DNA of 64,000 bases from Mesorhizobium sp. dw_380 (GCF_018588885.1 NZ_JAFFIW010000007.1:124001-188000), one strand, 5' to 3'. Counted from the first letter of the stretch, positions 28,167-38,020 are shown. Notes: generated by a model not told the origin, from the letters alone. Program-made: numbers and translations.

Positions 28167-28264
28167 TTTCGTCTCCCATTATGATTTGACCTGATGCCTT
28201 GCAGTTTCTCCTGACCGCTTCCAAGGTACACATGCTTTGGAGTATCGGCCCAGTCTAAGCGGCT

Positions 28265-29209
28265 TCACGCCGTCTTGTCCCTCGCGTCGTGCCGTCCGTC
28301 GCTAATTGCCTTTCGAAGGAATCCTCCGGCCTTGCCGAGAGCTGTCCGCGCGTCCTCGATGCCCATCCCGGTGATCGTCACCAGGATCGCCAGCTTGACG
28401 TCGTTGCCGGTCCGGGCGAGTGCCTGTTTGGCCTGCTGCGCCGAGCAGCCGGTCGTCTGCATGACGATCCTGATCGCCCTCGCCACCAGCTTCCTGTTGG
28501 ACGGATTGAGGTCGACCATCAGATTCTCATAGCTCTTGCCGATGCGGATCATCGAGGCCGTGGTCAGCATGTTGAGCACCAGCTTCTGCGCGGTTCCCGA
28601 CTTCAGCCGCGTCGAGCCGGTCAGCACCTCCGGGCCGACAACCGGCGAGATGGCAATGTCGGCGACGCCGGCAATGGTCGACGCAGGATTGCAGGACAGG
28701 GCGACCGTGGTGGCCCCTACTTGCCTGGCATAGTTCAATCCGCCGATGACATAGGGCGTACGCCCGCTGACCGCGATGCCGACCACGACGTCGTCCGGTG
28801 TAAGCCCGATCTCCTGCAATGCCTTGGCGCCTCGCCTCGGATCATCCTCAGCGCCTTCTGTTGATCGCACCAGGGCGTCGCGACCACCAGCAATCAGCCC
28901 GATGACCATCCCTTCGGGCACGCCGAAAGTTGGCGGGCATTCCGAAGCGTCGAGAACCCCGAGCCGGCCGCTGGTGCCGGCACCCAGATAGATCAGTCGT
29001 GCGCCTTTCTGGAAGGCAAGCACGATACGATCGACCGCCGCGGCGATTTCCGGCAGCACCTTTTCGACAGCCGCCGGGACCACCCTGTCCTCGTCATTGA
29101 TCCTGCGCAGGACGTCGATGGTCGCCAGCAGGTCGATGTCGATAGTCCTTGGATTGCGGCCCTCGGAAACCAGCCGGTCCAGCTCGGACATCAACCCTTG
29201 CTCGGTCAT
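28265..29209 (-). CDS. murQ: N-acetylmuramic acid 6-phosphate etherase
   Basis: 314 residues with the MurQ pattern: [14 protein letters not shown] near the N-terminus, [25 protein letters not shown] (SIS domain with the catalytic Glu), [17 protein letters not shown], and [24 protein letters not shown]. It removes the D-lactyl ether from MurNAc 6-phosphate, giving GlcNAc 6-phosphate. It is the first gene of the operon murQ-transporter-hydrolase-anmK and has a MurR-type operator upstream. Confidence 0.96.
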   Translation of the reverse strand: MTEQGLMSELDRLVSEGRNPRTIDIDLLATIDVLRRINDEDRVVPAAVEKVLPEIAAAVDRIVLAFQKGARLIYLGAGTSGRLGVLDASECPPTFGVPEGMVIGLIAGGRDALVRSTEGAEDDPRRGAKALQEIGLTPDDVVVGIAVSGRTPYVIGGLNYARQVGATTVALSCNPASTIAGVADIAISPVVGPEVLTGSTRLKSGTAQKLVLNMLTTASMIRIGKSYENLMVDLNPSNRKLVARAIRIVMQTTGCSAQQAKQALARTGNDVKLAILVTITGMGIEDARTALGKAGGFLRKAISDGRHDARDKTA

Positions 29210-29359
29210 CCCAGTGCTTTCAACTCATACGGCAGAGCCAACAGAGAGCATTGCCCTTCGTCTGAAACGCTGTGCACGGCTCATAGGGTCCATGGTTGCT
29301 GCCGTGTTAGCCTTTGTTAACTTTTTAGAATTGGATATTCGTACCGTCAACACATATTT

Positions 29360-29374
29360 GGAATATATTATTCC
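29360..29374. promoter_or_regulatory. Probable MurR (RpiR-family) operator upstream of murQ
   Basis: GGAATA-TAT-TATTCC: perfect 6-base inverted arms around three bases, about 150 bases upstream of murQ. It shares the arms GGAATA/TATTCC with the site at 31575 between murA and murR, in an otherwise AT-rich gap. Two copies in the same regulon make chance unlikely. Confidence 0.7.
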
Positions 29375-29381
29375 TGCCCTG

Positions 29382-30257
29382 TCAGGCGCAGAGCGATCGT
29401 TTGGCAAGGATGATCGCGCCGGATACGGCGTCGCCGTCAGCTGGCTTCAGGCGGCGCCGGACATCGGGGGAGAGCCAGGGTTCGAGCGGGCTGGCGAGGC
29501 CGCCCAGCAAGGTCACGCGTGGCGCGCCCTTTTCGAACAGTACCCGCACCAGCGTATCGATCTGCTCGGCGGCACCTTGCACGATGCGCCGTCCGGCCGG
29601 ATCGCCCTGGTCGGCATGGCGCATCACCATCGGCGCGAGGGCCGCATAATCCGTGGCGCTGGCGCGGTCCATCCAGGCAACGGCTTCCATCGGGTCGCCG
29701 TCGAAGCGCTGCATCACCTCTGCCAGCAGCGCCGTCCGCTCGTGCCGGCCGTCATGGGCGCGCAGCGCCAGTTGCACGGCTTTCAGCCCAAGATCGGCGC
29801 CGCTGCCTTCGTCAGAGATCGGAAAACCGTATCCCCCGACGCGCAGGTCGCGGCCCTCGACGAAGCCGAGCCCGATCGAGCCCGTACCGGCAATGACGAT
29901 GGCGCCGTCCTGACCGGAATGTGCGCCAAGGCAGGCGCCGACGCCGTCGCTGACGAAATCGATGCTGGCAAACGGATGCGCGATTGTCCGCAACGCCTCC
30001 AGCGCGCCCTTGCGGCCGATACCGGCCAGGCCGATGCCCGCGCGAATCCCAGCAGTCTCGGCCGGTCCGAACCCTGCCTCCTCGATCGCCGCGCCAAATG
30101 CTCTGGCAATGGAGGCCCAGGCCGCCTCGATGCCGAGCCGCGTCGTCGCCGGGCCGGATAGGCCCTGTCCCAGCACGGTTCCCTCCGCATCTTCGATACG
30201 AGCCCGGCAGCCCGTGCCGCCGCCATCGACGCCGAGAAAATAATCCGCGCCACTCAT
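29382..30257 (-). CDS. BadF/BadG-type amino-sugar kinase (GlcNAc/MurNAc kinase)
   Basis: 291 residues from the ATG at 30257, which overlaps the murA stop (ATGA); the longer frame would run into murA. The N-terminal phosphate motif FLGVDGGGTGCRARIED, the second phosphate motif AIVIAGTGSIGLG and the conserved GGYGFPISDEGSGADLGLKA region match N-acetylglucosamine kinases of the BadF/BadG/BcrA/BcrD ATPase family, including MurNAc/GlcNAc kinases (MurK type). It would phosphorylate free GlcNAc or MurNAc released during recycling. Confidence 0.88.
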   Translation of the reverse strand: MSGADYFLGVDGGGTGCRARIEDAEGTVLGQGLSGPATTRLGIEAAWASIARAFGAAIEEAGFGPAETAGIRAGIGLAGIGRKGALEALRTIAHPFASIDFVSDGVGACLGAHSGQDGAIVIAGTGSIGLGFVEGRDLRVGGYGFPISDEGSGADLGLKAVQLALRAHDGRHERTALLAEVMQRFDGDPMEAVAWMDRASATDYAALAPMVMRHADQGDPAGRRIVQGAAEQIDTLVRVLFEKGAPRVTLLGGLASPLEPWLSPDVRRRLKPADGDAVSGAIILAKRSLCA

Positions 30258-31510
30258 GCGCTCAGCCGCTCGATGTCGGCGCCGCAAAGGCGAAGCTTAC
30301 GGTCCAGCTGCTCATAGCCGCGGTCGAGGTGATAGACGCGGTTGATCGTCGTCTCGCCCTCGGCGACCAGCGCCGCCAGCACGAGCGACACCGACGCGCG
30401 CAGATCGGTGGCCATCACCTGCGCGCCGTGCAATCTCTCGCCGCCGCGCACCAGCGCCGTGGTCCCCTGCAGCTTGATGTTGGCGCCGAGCCGCATCAGT
30501 TCGGGCACATGCATGAAGCGGTTCTCGAAGATGGTTTCACGCAGCAGCGAAGCGCCGTCGGCGCAACACATCAGCGCCATGAACTGCGCTTGCAGGTCGG
30601 TCGGAAACCCCGGATAAGGTTCCGTCGTGAGGTCGACAGCCCTAAGCGGCCGGTCGCGCGACACGATGAGCCCGCGGTCGCCGGGCCAGACGCTGACGCC
30701 GGTAGCCTCGAGCAATTGCACAACCGAGGCCATGTGCTCGAGCCGGGCGTGCGTCAGTTCGAGCTGGCCGCCGGTGATAGCGGCGGCGATGGCATAGGTG
30801 CCGGCCTCGATACGGTCCGGGATGATGTCGTGCCGGGCCGCGTGCCAGCTGGTGCCGCCGGCGATCAGGATGCGGTGCGTGCCGGCGCCCTCGATGCGCG
30901 CCCCCATGGCATTGAGACAAGCGGCGAGATCAGCCACCTCCGGCTCGCGCGCCGCGTTGAGGATCTCGGTTTCGCCCTTGGCCGTGGTTGCCGCCATGAC
31001 GGCGGTTTCCGTTGCCCCGACCGATGGCGAGCTCAAGACAATGCGCGTGCCGGTCAGTCCGTTCGGCGCAGAGGCGACGATCAAGCCGTTCTCGATGGCG
31101 ATCCGGGCGCCCAGTGCCGCGAGTGCCGCGACATGCATGTCGACCGGCCGGGCGCCGATCGCGCAGCCGCCCGGCAGCGAAACCCGCGCGTGGCCGAAAC
31201 GGGCGAGCAGCGGCGCCAGAACGAGCACCGTCGCGCGCATCTTCCGCACCGTGTCGTAGGACGTCTCCTTGGAAACGGCGGCGCTGGTGTCGATCGTCGC
31301 GGCATGGACCGACCGCGTGACTTCGGCGCCGTGCAGCCGCACCACACCGAGCATGTTCTCGACGTCGGTCACATCGGGCAAATTGGTCAGTTCGAGCGGG
31401 TAGGGGCTGAGCAGGGCAGCCGCAATCTGCGGCAGTGCGGCGTTCTTGGCGCCGGATATGGTGACCGCGCCTTGCAGCCTTTGTCCGCCGACGATCCGCA
31501 ATCTGTCCAT
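30254..31510 (-). CDS. murA: UDP-GlcNAc 1-carboxyvinyltransferase (MurA) in a recycling cluster
   Basis: 418 residues, full length for MurA. The UDP-GlcNAc-binding pair Lys22-Asn23 (SGAKNAALP) is present, as are the catalytic loop [15 protein letters not shown] with Cys116 at the PEP-reactive position, and FPTDLQAQ with the catalytic Asp. It transfers enolpyruvyl from PEP to UDP-GlcNAc, the first committed step of peptidoglycan synthesis. It heads an operon with the amino-sugar kinase and diverges from murR. A MurA under MurNAc-responsive control is unusual; it may be a second copy besides a housekeeping murA elsewhere. Confidence 0.93.
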   Translation of the reverse strand: MDRLRIVGGQRLQGAVTISGAKNAALPQIAAALLSPYPLELTNLPDVTDVENMLGVVRLHGAEVTRSVHAATIDTSAAVSKETSYDTVRKMRATVLVLAPLLARFGHARVSLPGGCAIGARPVDMHVAALAALGARIAIENGLIVASAPNGLTGTRIVLSSPSVGATETAVMAATTAKGETEILNAAREPEVADLAACLNAMGARIEGAGTHRILIAGGTSWHAARHDIIPDRIEAGTYAIAAAITGGQLELTHARLEHMASVVQLLEATGVSVWPGDRGLIVSRDRPLRAVDLTTEPYPGFPTDLQAQFMALMCCADGASLLRETIFENRFMHVPELMRLGANIKLQGTTALVRGGERLHGAQVMATDLRASVSLVLAALVAEGETTINRVYHLDRGYEQLDRKLRLCGADIERLSA

Positions 31511-31574
31511 GCGCCGAAAACCTTGTGTGACCAGTCGAGAGTTAATTGTGCATTCTTGGCTGTCAATCGAAATT

Positions 31575-31589
31575 GGAATAATTTATTCC
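31575..31589. promoter_or_regulatory. MurR (RpiR-family) operator between murA and murR
   Basis: GGAATAATTTATTCC is a perfect 15-base palindrome centred in the divergent murA-murR gap, about 60 bases from each start. Its arms match the site upstream of murQ, supporting one regulon controlled by the adjacent RpiR-family protein. Confidence 0.8.
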
Positions 31590-31649
31590 TTTGTGGCGAC
31601 CCAGTCAGCCGGCTGCGCGGCTTGCGGCCTGAAAAGCGAGAGGGAATCC

Positions 31650-32510
31650 GTGTCCGTTCTGAACAGGATCAATGCGAAGCTCGATGGCATGGCGCCCGGC
31701 GATCGTGAGATCGGCCGGTACATCGTCAACAACCCCGACCAGATGCTGCGGCTGTCGACGGCCGCACTCGCCGCCGAGATCGGACGCAGCCAGTCGAGCG
31801 TCGTCAAGTTCAGCCAGAAGCTCGGCTATGCCAGCTACCAGGAGCTGAAGCTCGCGGTCAGCGAGGCCAAGGCGCAGGAATGGCATGTGCCGGCCGGCGT
31901 CATCCACGGCTCGATCGAGGTCGGCGACGGCTACCCGGTCATCCTGAAGAAGCTGATCGGCAGCAAGCTTCTGTCGATGCAGCAGACCGTCGCCGCCAAC
32001 AGCGAGCGCATCATCTCCAGGACGCTGGAACTGCTGGATGGCGCGCGCCGCATCCATCTGGTCGGCGTCGGCGCCTCCTCGCTGGTGGCGCGCGATTTCT
32101 CCTATAAGCTGATGAAGCTCGGCCGCAATGTCCTGCACGACAGCGACAGCCACATCCAGATGGCCAATGTCTCGACGCTCGGGCCAGGCGACGTGCTGTT
32201 CGCACTCTCCTATTCCGGCGCCAGCATCGAAACCTTGCGTATCGCCGAGCTTGCCCGCAAGCGCGGCACGATGGTGATCGCGGTCACCGGTCTGCATGAC
32301 AATCCGTTGAGCCGGGTCGCCGACATCCGCCTCTACACCATCGCCGATGAGGAGCGCGCGCGCTCATCCTCCATCACCGCACGCGACGCGCAGCTGACGC
32401 TGACCGACCTCCTGTTCATCCTGCTGCTGCAGAGGCAGCCGGACGCCAACGACTATGTCCACAACAGCGAGGCGGCAGTCTCGGTGCTGAAGGCCGAGCA
32501 GTCGTCGTAA
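31650..32510 (+). CDS. murR: RpiR-family regulator, MurR-like
   Basis: 286 residues from GTG 31650 (GAGAGGGA upstream). The N-terminal HTH_6 domain includes LSTAALAAEIGRSQSSVVKFSQKLGY, and the C-terminal SIS domain includes RRIHLVGVGASSLVARDFSYKL and DVLFALSYSGASIETL, which bind a sugar phosphate. The MurR repressors of this family respond to MurNAc 6-phosphate. Divergence from murA and shared operators indicate control of the whole peptidoglycan-recycling set. Confidence 0.9.
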   Translation: MSVLNRINAKLDGMAPGDREIGRYIVNNPDQMLRLSTAALAAEIGRSQSSVVKFSQKLGYASYQELKLAVSEAKAQEWHVPAGVIHGSIEVGDGYPVILKKLIGSKLLSMQQTVAANSERIISRTLELLDGARRIHLVGVGASSLVARDFSYKLMKLGRNVLHDSDSHIQMANVSTLGPGDVLFALSYSGASIETLRIAELARKRGTMVIAVTGLHDNPLSRVADIRLYTIADEERARSSSITARDAQLTLTDLLFILLLQRQPDANDYVHNSEAAVSVLKAEQSS

Positions 32511-32515
32511 ATGCC

Positions 32516-33871
32516 TCAGACGCTTTCGAGATAGGTCTCGATCTCGAAGTCGCTGACGTTGAGGGCAAACGTGTTCAGCTCCTGGCGTTTGCAGGCGATG
32601 AAGGAGTCACGCAGGATCGCCGGGAAGATCTCCGCCACATGCGTCCCGCTTTCGAATGTCGCGATCGCCGAGGCCCAGTCCGGCGGCAGCTTGGCCGGCG
32701 CGACGCCCTGGCCATCGCTCCGGGCCGGATCGCCTGGCGACATCTGCTTTTCAATGCCGATCAGCGCCGCGCCCAGTATGGCGGCAAGCACGAGATACGG
32801 ATTGGCGTCCGCTCCCGACACGCGATGCTCGATGCGGCGCGCGGCCGCAGGGCCGCCGGGAATGCGGATCGCGACCATGCGGTTCTCGTAACCCCAGGCG
32901 ACCGCGGTCGGTGCATAGGAGCGCGGGCGAAGCCTGCGGTAGGAGTTGAAATGCGGTGCGAACACCAGCGTGCTCTCGGCCATTGCCGCCAGCAGCCCGC
33001 CGACCGCGTGCCGCATGGTTTCCGAGCCCTGATCCGTGCCGTCGTCGAACACGTTGCGTCCCTCGGTATCGACCAGGCTGAAATGGACGTGAAAGCCGTT
33101 GCCGGCACGGTCGCCATAGGGTTTGGCCATGAAGCAGGCGGCAAAGCCATGCTTGCGGGCAATGCCCTTCACCGTGCGCTTGAACAACACCGCATCGTCG
33201 GCCGCCCGCAAGGCATCGGCGACATGGTTCAGATTGATTTCGAACTGGCCGACGCCGTTTTCGGCAATGGCCGTGTCGACGGGAATGCCTTGCGCGCGGC
33301 AGGCTTCGTAGACATCGTGGATGAAGGCCTCGAAATCGTCGATCTCGTCGATCGACAACGCCGCGTCGGAATCGAGACGCCGCCCGGTGACCGGCGAGAC
33401 AGGCCCAACCGGCCGCTGCGATTGCGGATCGACCAGATAGAATTCAAGTTCCGTTGCCGCGACCGGGGTCAGGCCGAGCGCCTTGTAGCGGTCGAGGATG
33501 CGGGCCAGTGCCCGCCGCGGATCGCCGAGATAGGGCGCGCCGTTTTCGTCGGCGAGCCAGAGCGGGACGAGTGCCGTCGGATGCGCAGTCCATTCCACCG
33601 GCAGGATGCCGCGTCCCGTCCATTGGCAAAGGCCGTCCGCGTCGCCGGTCGAAAAAACCAGCGTGTTGCCCTCGATATCTTCGCCCCAGATGTCGAGCCC
33701 GATCAGCGAATAGGGCATGCGCAGCTTGCCCTCCAGCGCCTTGCGCGCCTGCTCGACCGGAATGCGTTTTCCCCGCATGACGCCGTTGAGGTCGCACACC
33801 GCCGCCCTCAGGCTTTGGATGTCGCTTCGGCTTTCAAGCCAGCTCAGGACGTCCGCAATTGCATCGCTCAA
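32516..33871 (-). CDS. Glutamine-synthetase-family ligase, gamma-glutamylpolyamine synthetase (PuuA)-like
   Basis: 451 residues from a TTG start with AGAGG about eight bases upstream, which matches the usual PuuA length; an ATG at 33958 adds 29 residues without a clear RBS. The GS catalytic core is present: TELEFYLVD, GQFEINLNH, FMAKPYGDRAGNGFHVHFSL, and RRIEHRVSGADANPYLVLAAILGAAL. It is not a housekeeping GlnA. PuuA-type enzymes join glutamate to putrescine or other amines. It is convergent with murR, five bases apart. Confidence 0.85.
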   Translation of the reverse strand: MSDAIADVLSWLESRSDIQSLRAAVCDLNGVMRGKRIPVEQARKALEGKLRMPYSLIGLDIWGEDIEGNTLVFSTGDADGLCQWTGRGILPVEWTAHPTALVPLWLADENGAPYLGDPRRALARILDRYKALGLTPVAATELEFYLVDPQSQRPVGPVSPVTGRRLDSDAALSIDEIDDFEAFIHDVYEACRAQGIPVDTAIAENGVGQFEINLNHVADALRAADDAVLFKRTVKGIARKHGFAACFMAKPYGDRAGNGFHVHFSLVDTEGRNVFDDGTDQGSETMRHAVGGLLAAMAESTLVFAPHFNSYRRLRPRSYAPTAVAWGYENRMVAIRIPGGPAAARRIEHRVSGADANPYLVLAAILGAALIGIEKQMSPGDPARSDGQGVAPAKLPPDWASAIATFESGTHVAEIFPAILRDSFIACKRQELNTFALNVSDFEIETYLESV

Positions 33872-34156
33872 TTTTAAAACCTCTGGTTTTCGAAAATGCC
33901 CAAGCCTGATCGGCTGTGCTATCCCTGGTAAAAATGCTTGTGAGTTTTCGGAAAGCATATCCGGTCGGTGCCGGATATTTTTCCTTATTTTTTCAATTCA
34001 CTAGCTGGGATGTCGGGAGGCATTTTAAAACCAATTTCGCGATCTGCGATCGCAACATAGAGACAAGGCGCCGGAAAGCCAAGGGGCATTTCGGGTCGAC
34101 TTGAGCTGGCGGATTGTTCGGCACTATGATCAGGCGGCACTGCCGGAGGATTGCGG

Positions 34157-34645
34157 ATGCCACAACGCCCCTATGATGAGCGCCTGCTCCGTCAGGCATT
34201 CGAAGTCGCGCGCAAGGCCCGTGACGCCGGCGAACATCCCTTTGGTTCGCTCCTCGCCGACAAGGACGGCAATGTGTTGCGCGAGCAACCCAACGCTTAC
34301 AAGGCCGGAGGGGGCGACCGCACCGCTCATGCCGAAAGGCTGCTGGCCTCGTGGGCGGGCATGAATTTCAGTCTCGAAGAGCTGGCCTCTTGCACACTCT
34401 ACACTTCGGCCGAACCTTGCGCGATGTGCTCCGGGGCAATCTATTGGGCGGGCATCGGAAGGGTCGTCTTTGGGCAGAGCGAACATGGCCTCAAGGTGTT
34501 GACGGGTGCACATGTCGAGAATCCCACACTCGACCTGCCCTGCACGATCGTCTTCGAAGCTGGGCAGCGTCCGACTGAAGTCGTCGGCCCGCTGCTTGCC
34601 GATGAAGCGGCGCAACTCCAGGCCGACTTCTGGAAAGACAAGTAG
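34157..34645 (+). CDS. Nucleoside deaminase (cytidine/deoxycytidylate deaminase fold, guanine/adenosine type)
   Basis: 162 residues from ATG 34157, seven bases after GGAGG. The zinc site is intact: HAE (TAHAERL) with the proton-shuttling Glu, and PCAMC (SAEPCAMCSGAIYWA). This is the arrangement of TadA and guanine-deaminase-like proteins. The short form fits small cytosolic nucleobase or nucleoside deaminases. Nearby ligase and amidase genes suggest a role in nitrogen salvage; the substrate is not resolved. Confidence 0.87.
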   Translation: MPQRPYDERLLRQAFEVARKARDAGEHPFGSLLADKDGNVLREQPNAYKAGGGDRTAHAERLLASWAGMNFSLEELASCTLYTSAEPCAMCSGAIYWAGIGRVVFGQSEHGLKVLTGAHVENPTLDLPCTIVFEAGQRPTEVVGPLLADEAAQLQADFWKDK

Positions 34646-34666
34646 CTCAATTGCCGCGCGGCGGTA

Positions 34667-35365
34667 CTAGTTTCCCGTTTCCGGAAATCGGGCCTGCCGC
34701 AGGATGTGCTCGGCGCCTTCGTCAATGTCGCGAACAATGGCTGCGCGGGCGCGCGTCACGTCCTGGGCTTCGATCGCGGCGACGACTTCCTCGTGATAGT
34801 CGATGTCGAGGATGGAGGAGAGATCGTCCTCGAACCCCATGGCGAGATTCCGCAGAAACGGGCCGACCTGCATCCACACGGTCTCGATCAGGAAGATCAT
34901 CTGTTCGTTGCCGCAATGGCGATAGATCGAAAATTTGAAGGCGTAATTCTTCCTGAGATAGTCGTCGATATCGCCCTGGCGCGCCGCCTGGGTCAATTCC
35001 GTGGAGTGGCGCCGGATCGTCCGCAGATTGTTGCCGTTGATGCGTTTTGTCGCGAGTTCCGTCGCCGAGCCTTCCAGGATCGTGCGCACGGCGGTCAGCT
35101 GCGAGAACCGGTCGGCTGAAATCACCGGCACCTCGACGCTGCCGTTCGGCATCGGACTCAGCGCCCGCAGCGCCTGCAGCCGCATGAAGGCGCTGCGCAC
35201 CGGCATGTCGCTGGTGCCAAGTTCCTTGGCGAGCTTGCGCGAGGTCAGTTTCTGGCCGGGCGTGAACTGGCCGGACATCAGGGCCCGCACAAGCTCCAGA
35301 TAGACCTTCTCATGCAAGGGAACGGTGTCGACGGCGCTCAACCCGAATTGTGTTCTGTCGGCCAT
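34667..35365 (-). CDS. GntR-family regulator, FCD subfamily
   Basis: 232 residues. The winged HTH includes QKLTSRKLAKELGTSDMPVRSAFMRLQALRAL, and the C-terminal FCD domain has the three-His metal/ligand pattern candidates (RRHSTEL, YRHCGNE, DIDYHEEVVAAI). FadR/FCD proteins sense organic acids or related metabolites. It lies between the deaminase and the amidase-like gene, on the same strand as the latter, and is the likely local regulator. Confidence 0.88.
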   Translation of the reverse strand: MADRTQFGLSAVDTVPLHEKVYLELVRALMSGQFTPGQKLTSRKLAKELGTSDMPVRSAFMRLQALRALSPMPNGSVEVPVISADRFSQLTAVRTILEGSATELATKRINGNNLRTIRRHSTELTQAARQGDIDDYLRKNYAFKFSIYRHCGNEQMIFLIETVWMQVGPFLRNLAMGFEDDLSSILDIDYHEEVVAAIEAQDVTRARAAIVRDIDEGAEHILRQARFPETGN

Positions 35366-35552
35366 GGGCGGGAGCGCTACTTCACTCGTTCTGAAATCTG
35401 GCCTGGCAACAACAGCCGCGGACGGTGCATGATAGACGCTTCAATCATCGACCGGCAAGCCAACTCGCGATGCGGCCGCAGGCGTATGACATCGCGGTTC
35501 TCGGCCGGCACCGACGCGATTTCCATGGTGCCGCTCGCCGGCCCGACAACGC

Positions 35553-37607
35553 TCATCGCCCAACGTCGCCGCTCTTTGCCGCCGCCAGGTGCGTCAGCAA
35601 ATTCTTCGTGATCCTGCCGACGTCGTTCATGGCATCGCCCGCCGGCAAGGCGCCGCACCAGGCGACCGAACTCGCGCAGAAGATCAGACCGCCCGAAGGC
35701 AGATGGCGGAGCGTCATCTCCGCGCAGCGCCGCGATGCGTGCTCGTCCGCGCCACCCTCGTACCAGCGCGTCGCGTCGTGGACGAAGCTGTCCGGGAAGC
35801 CGGTCGCGCGGGCAATGACTATCGTATCGGGAGAGGTGCCAAGATGCGGGTCGGTGGCGTCGACCTCATAGCCGGCAGCACCCCCGAGCACGATGCCTTC
35901 GTCGCCGAAGGTCTCGCTGGCGACCCCGTCGAACAGCCAGGCGGCTGAAGCGTCATGGCTTTCCGGCGTGCGCGTGAAGGGCCGCGCGCCGTCGAAACCC
36001 ATCAGCGAAATAGCGACGCCGGTCAGCGAGAATTCGCCGCGCCCGCTGGCGCGGAGATAACCGCCCGGCTGGTTGGTGATCGACAGCGACTGTTCGGCGA
36101 TCGGCCCGTCCCAGGTTCGGCCCGCCTCGAGCGGCGAGCGGCGCAGTTCCATCAGATCGTCCTGGAACGCGACCTTGCCGGCAAAACCATTGCCGCCGAG
36201 ATAGGCGATGCTGCCGCCCGTCGCCGCGAACTGGCGCAGCGCATGCTCCATGTCGACCGACATGTATTCGGGATGACTGCCGGTGACGACCGCCCGGTAG
36301 CCCTGCAGGCCAGCAACGCCCCGCTCATGCAGGTCGCGGTCGGTGATGAGATCGAAAGCGATGCCGTTGTTGTGGCAGAAGCGCAGAAAATGCAGGTCGA
36401 CCGGTAGGTTGTGCGGGCAGCCGCACAGGGGGTAATTGTAATCGTCGCGCAGCGTCGCCTTCGGCTTCTTGTAGGAAGAGATCGACACGCCGCTGAGGTC
36501 GCTATGATAATCGTAGAGCGATTTCAGATTGTTATCGATCGCGAAGCGATGGCCACGGTCCTCGCACATCCATTCGTAGAGATGCGCCGGCAGGAATTCA
36601 TCGGCATAGGCGAGATAGGTGGCGGTCGGCACCAGGAACAGCAACGGCGCCCGGCGTGCCGACGAGGTGATGAAGAAGACGATGCGCTCCGATCCACCGT
36701 CATGGCCAATCTCGAAGGCATAGACGGCGGCAGACGCCTCGGCCGGGATCTGCAAATGGTAGGAGGCCGGCCACTGCAACGCGCCCATATCGTCGTCATG
36801 GCAATGCACCGCGTCATAATGCGACGGCACCAGCCTTGGATCGAAGCTCGACCCGTCCCAGCGGCGCGAGGTCATGCAGAAGGCCGGCTGGTTGACTGCC
36901 TCCAGCAAAAGGACGCTGTCTCCGCCTGTCGAGGCGATCGGGCCGCTCGGCAGCAGGGTAGGGAAGGTCCAGGCAATGCGTCCGGTCTCGCTTTGCAGGG
37001 CGATCGACCCGAATTTGGCGTTGAGCGACCTGACATCGTTTGCCGCGCTGGCGCCGAAGATCATGTCGCCGGACACGGACCAAGGCAGGTCGAATTGACG
37101 ATGCAGGCGAAACGGCGACAGGAGATCGTCGGAACTGATCTTCAGCACCGTCCCGCTGCCACCCGACGAAATGTCGACCGCCAGCCAGGTGTTTGCCGGC
37201 AAGCTCTGCCCGATTTCCTGCGGCTTGCCGTCAGCGCCTGACGTCAGCCGCCCGTCCTGCAATCCGAGACGCAGGTTTCCGCACTCGAAGAGCACGCGGG
37301 CGCCGTCATTGCGGGTCAAATACACTTCGAAGGCGACGCCGGTGATTTCCGCGGCCTTGGCCAGTTCCGACGCCGCGATCTTGAGGAAGGATCCATGATC
37401 GAAGTCGCGATGCGCAACCGCATCCGCGGTCGGCTCGACATGCCAGTCCATGAACTCGGCCGTGGGCGTGTCGAGCCGAACGATCCGCACAGTGCGCACT
37501 TGCCGCGACGACGAGACATGGAGAGCGATAGGCGTTCCGGCCGCTGTGTGCCAGGGAACCGTGTAGCCTGAAACGGCCATGGCGCCATGATCGACAGGAC
37601 GTTTCAT
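35553..37607 (-). CDS. N,N-dimethylformamidase large (beta) subunit-like protein
   Basis: 684 residues from the ATG at 37607 (MKRPVDHG); the frame stays open to 37778, so the start is uncertain. The C-terminal two thirds match the DMFase beta-subunit domain, with stretches such as LVPTATYLAYADE, IDNNLKSLYDYHSDLSG, YDLITDRDLHERG-like FDLITDRDLHERG, and GSHPEYMSVDMEHALRQFAATGGSIAYLGGNGF. The N-terminal part is a lectin-like beta domain. Known DMFases need a small alpha subunit, and none is encoded nearby. A role as an amide hydrolase is likely; the substrate is open. Confidence 0.75.
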   Translation of the reverse strand: MKRPVDHGAMAVSGYTVPWHTAAGTPIALHVSSSRQVRTVRIVRLDTPTAEFMDWHVEPTADAVAHRDFDHGSFLKIAASELAKAAEITGVAFEVYLTRNDGARVLFECGNLRLGLQDGRLTSGADGKPQEIGQSLPANTWLAVDISSGGSGTVLKISSDDLLSPFRLHRQFDLPWSVSGDMIFGASAANDVRSLNAKFGSIALQSETGRIAWTFPTLLPSGPIASTGGDSVLLLEAVNQPAFCMTSRRWDGSSFDPRLVPSHYDAVHCHDDDMGALQWPASYHLQIPAEASAAVYAFEIGHDGGSERIVFFITSSARRAPLLFLVPTATYLAYADEFLPAHLYEWMCEDRGHRFAIDNNLKSLYDYHSDLSGVSISSYKKPKATLRDDYNYPLCGCPHNLPVDLHFLRFCHNNGIAFDLITDRDLHERGVAGLQGYRAVVTGSHPEYMSVDMEHALRQFAATGGSIAYLGGNGFAGKVAFQDDLMELRRSPLEAGRTWDGPIAEQSLSITNQPGGYLRASGRGEFSLTGVAISLMGFDGARPFTRTPESHDASAAWLFDGVASETFGDEGIVLGGAAGYEVDATDPHLGTSPDTIVIARATGFPDSFVHDATRWYEGGADEHASRRCAEMTLRHLPSGGLIFCASSVAWCGALPAGDAMNDVGRITKNLLTHLAAAKSGDVGR

Positions 37608-38020
37608 CGCCGCGATCCCGGCCTGTGCGCTCTCCTGGATGGCAAATTGGACAATTCTCTCGTACCCCTGTTTTTCGTAAGCAGCTCTACGACAAATGCA
37701 GCCTTCATCGCAGGCGGAATCGTTCGCGCTCATGATGCCGATCCTGGAACGGGCGACCAGCCAAATCCAGCAGCGCAAGGCGTCCTGAGGCTGCCGGATC
37801 GAGCGCGATCGCCCGGGGCCAGACAGGCCGGTCGCGCAAGGTCTGCCTGTTCATCACAAATCTTGACCTTGTCCGCACTTGCACGTCTGGCCGGTCTCTG
37901 GCTTTTTGGGGTACCCATCCGAACGGACTGATTCGCGTCATGCCGCTCGATTGCACTCTCGACAGGGGCAGTTGCGGGTGGGCCGTGAAGCGCGCGCAAA
38001 TTGGCCAAGGAGAAAGCGGC
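37608..38020. other. Intergenic region upstream of ftsZ2 and the formamidase-like gene
   Basis: A 413-base divergent spacer. It includes a possible N-terminal extension of the formamidase-like gene (to 37778) and an in-frame extension of ftsZ2 (to 37940) without RBS support. CTTGAC at 37862-37867 is a possible -35 element for ftsZ2, but no convincing -10 follows. No RNA gene or repeat was recognised. Confidence 0.5.
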
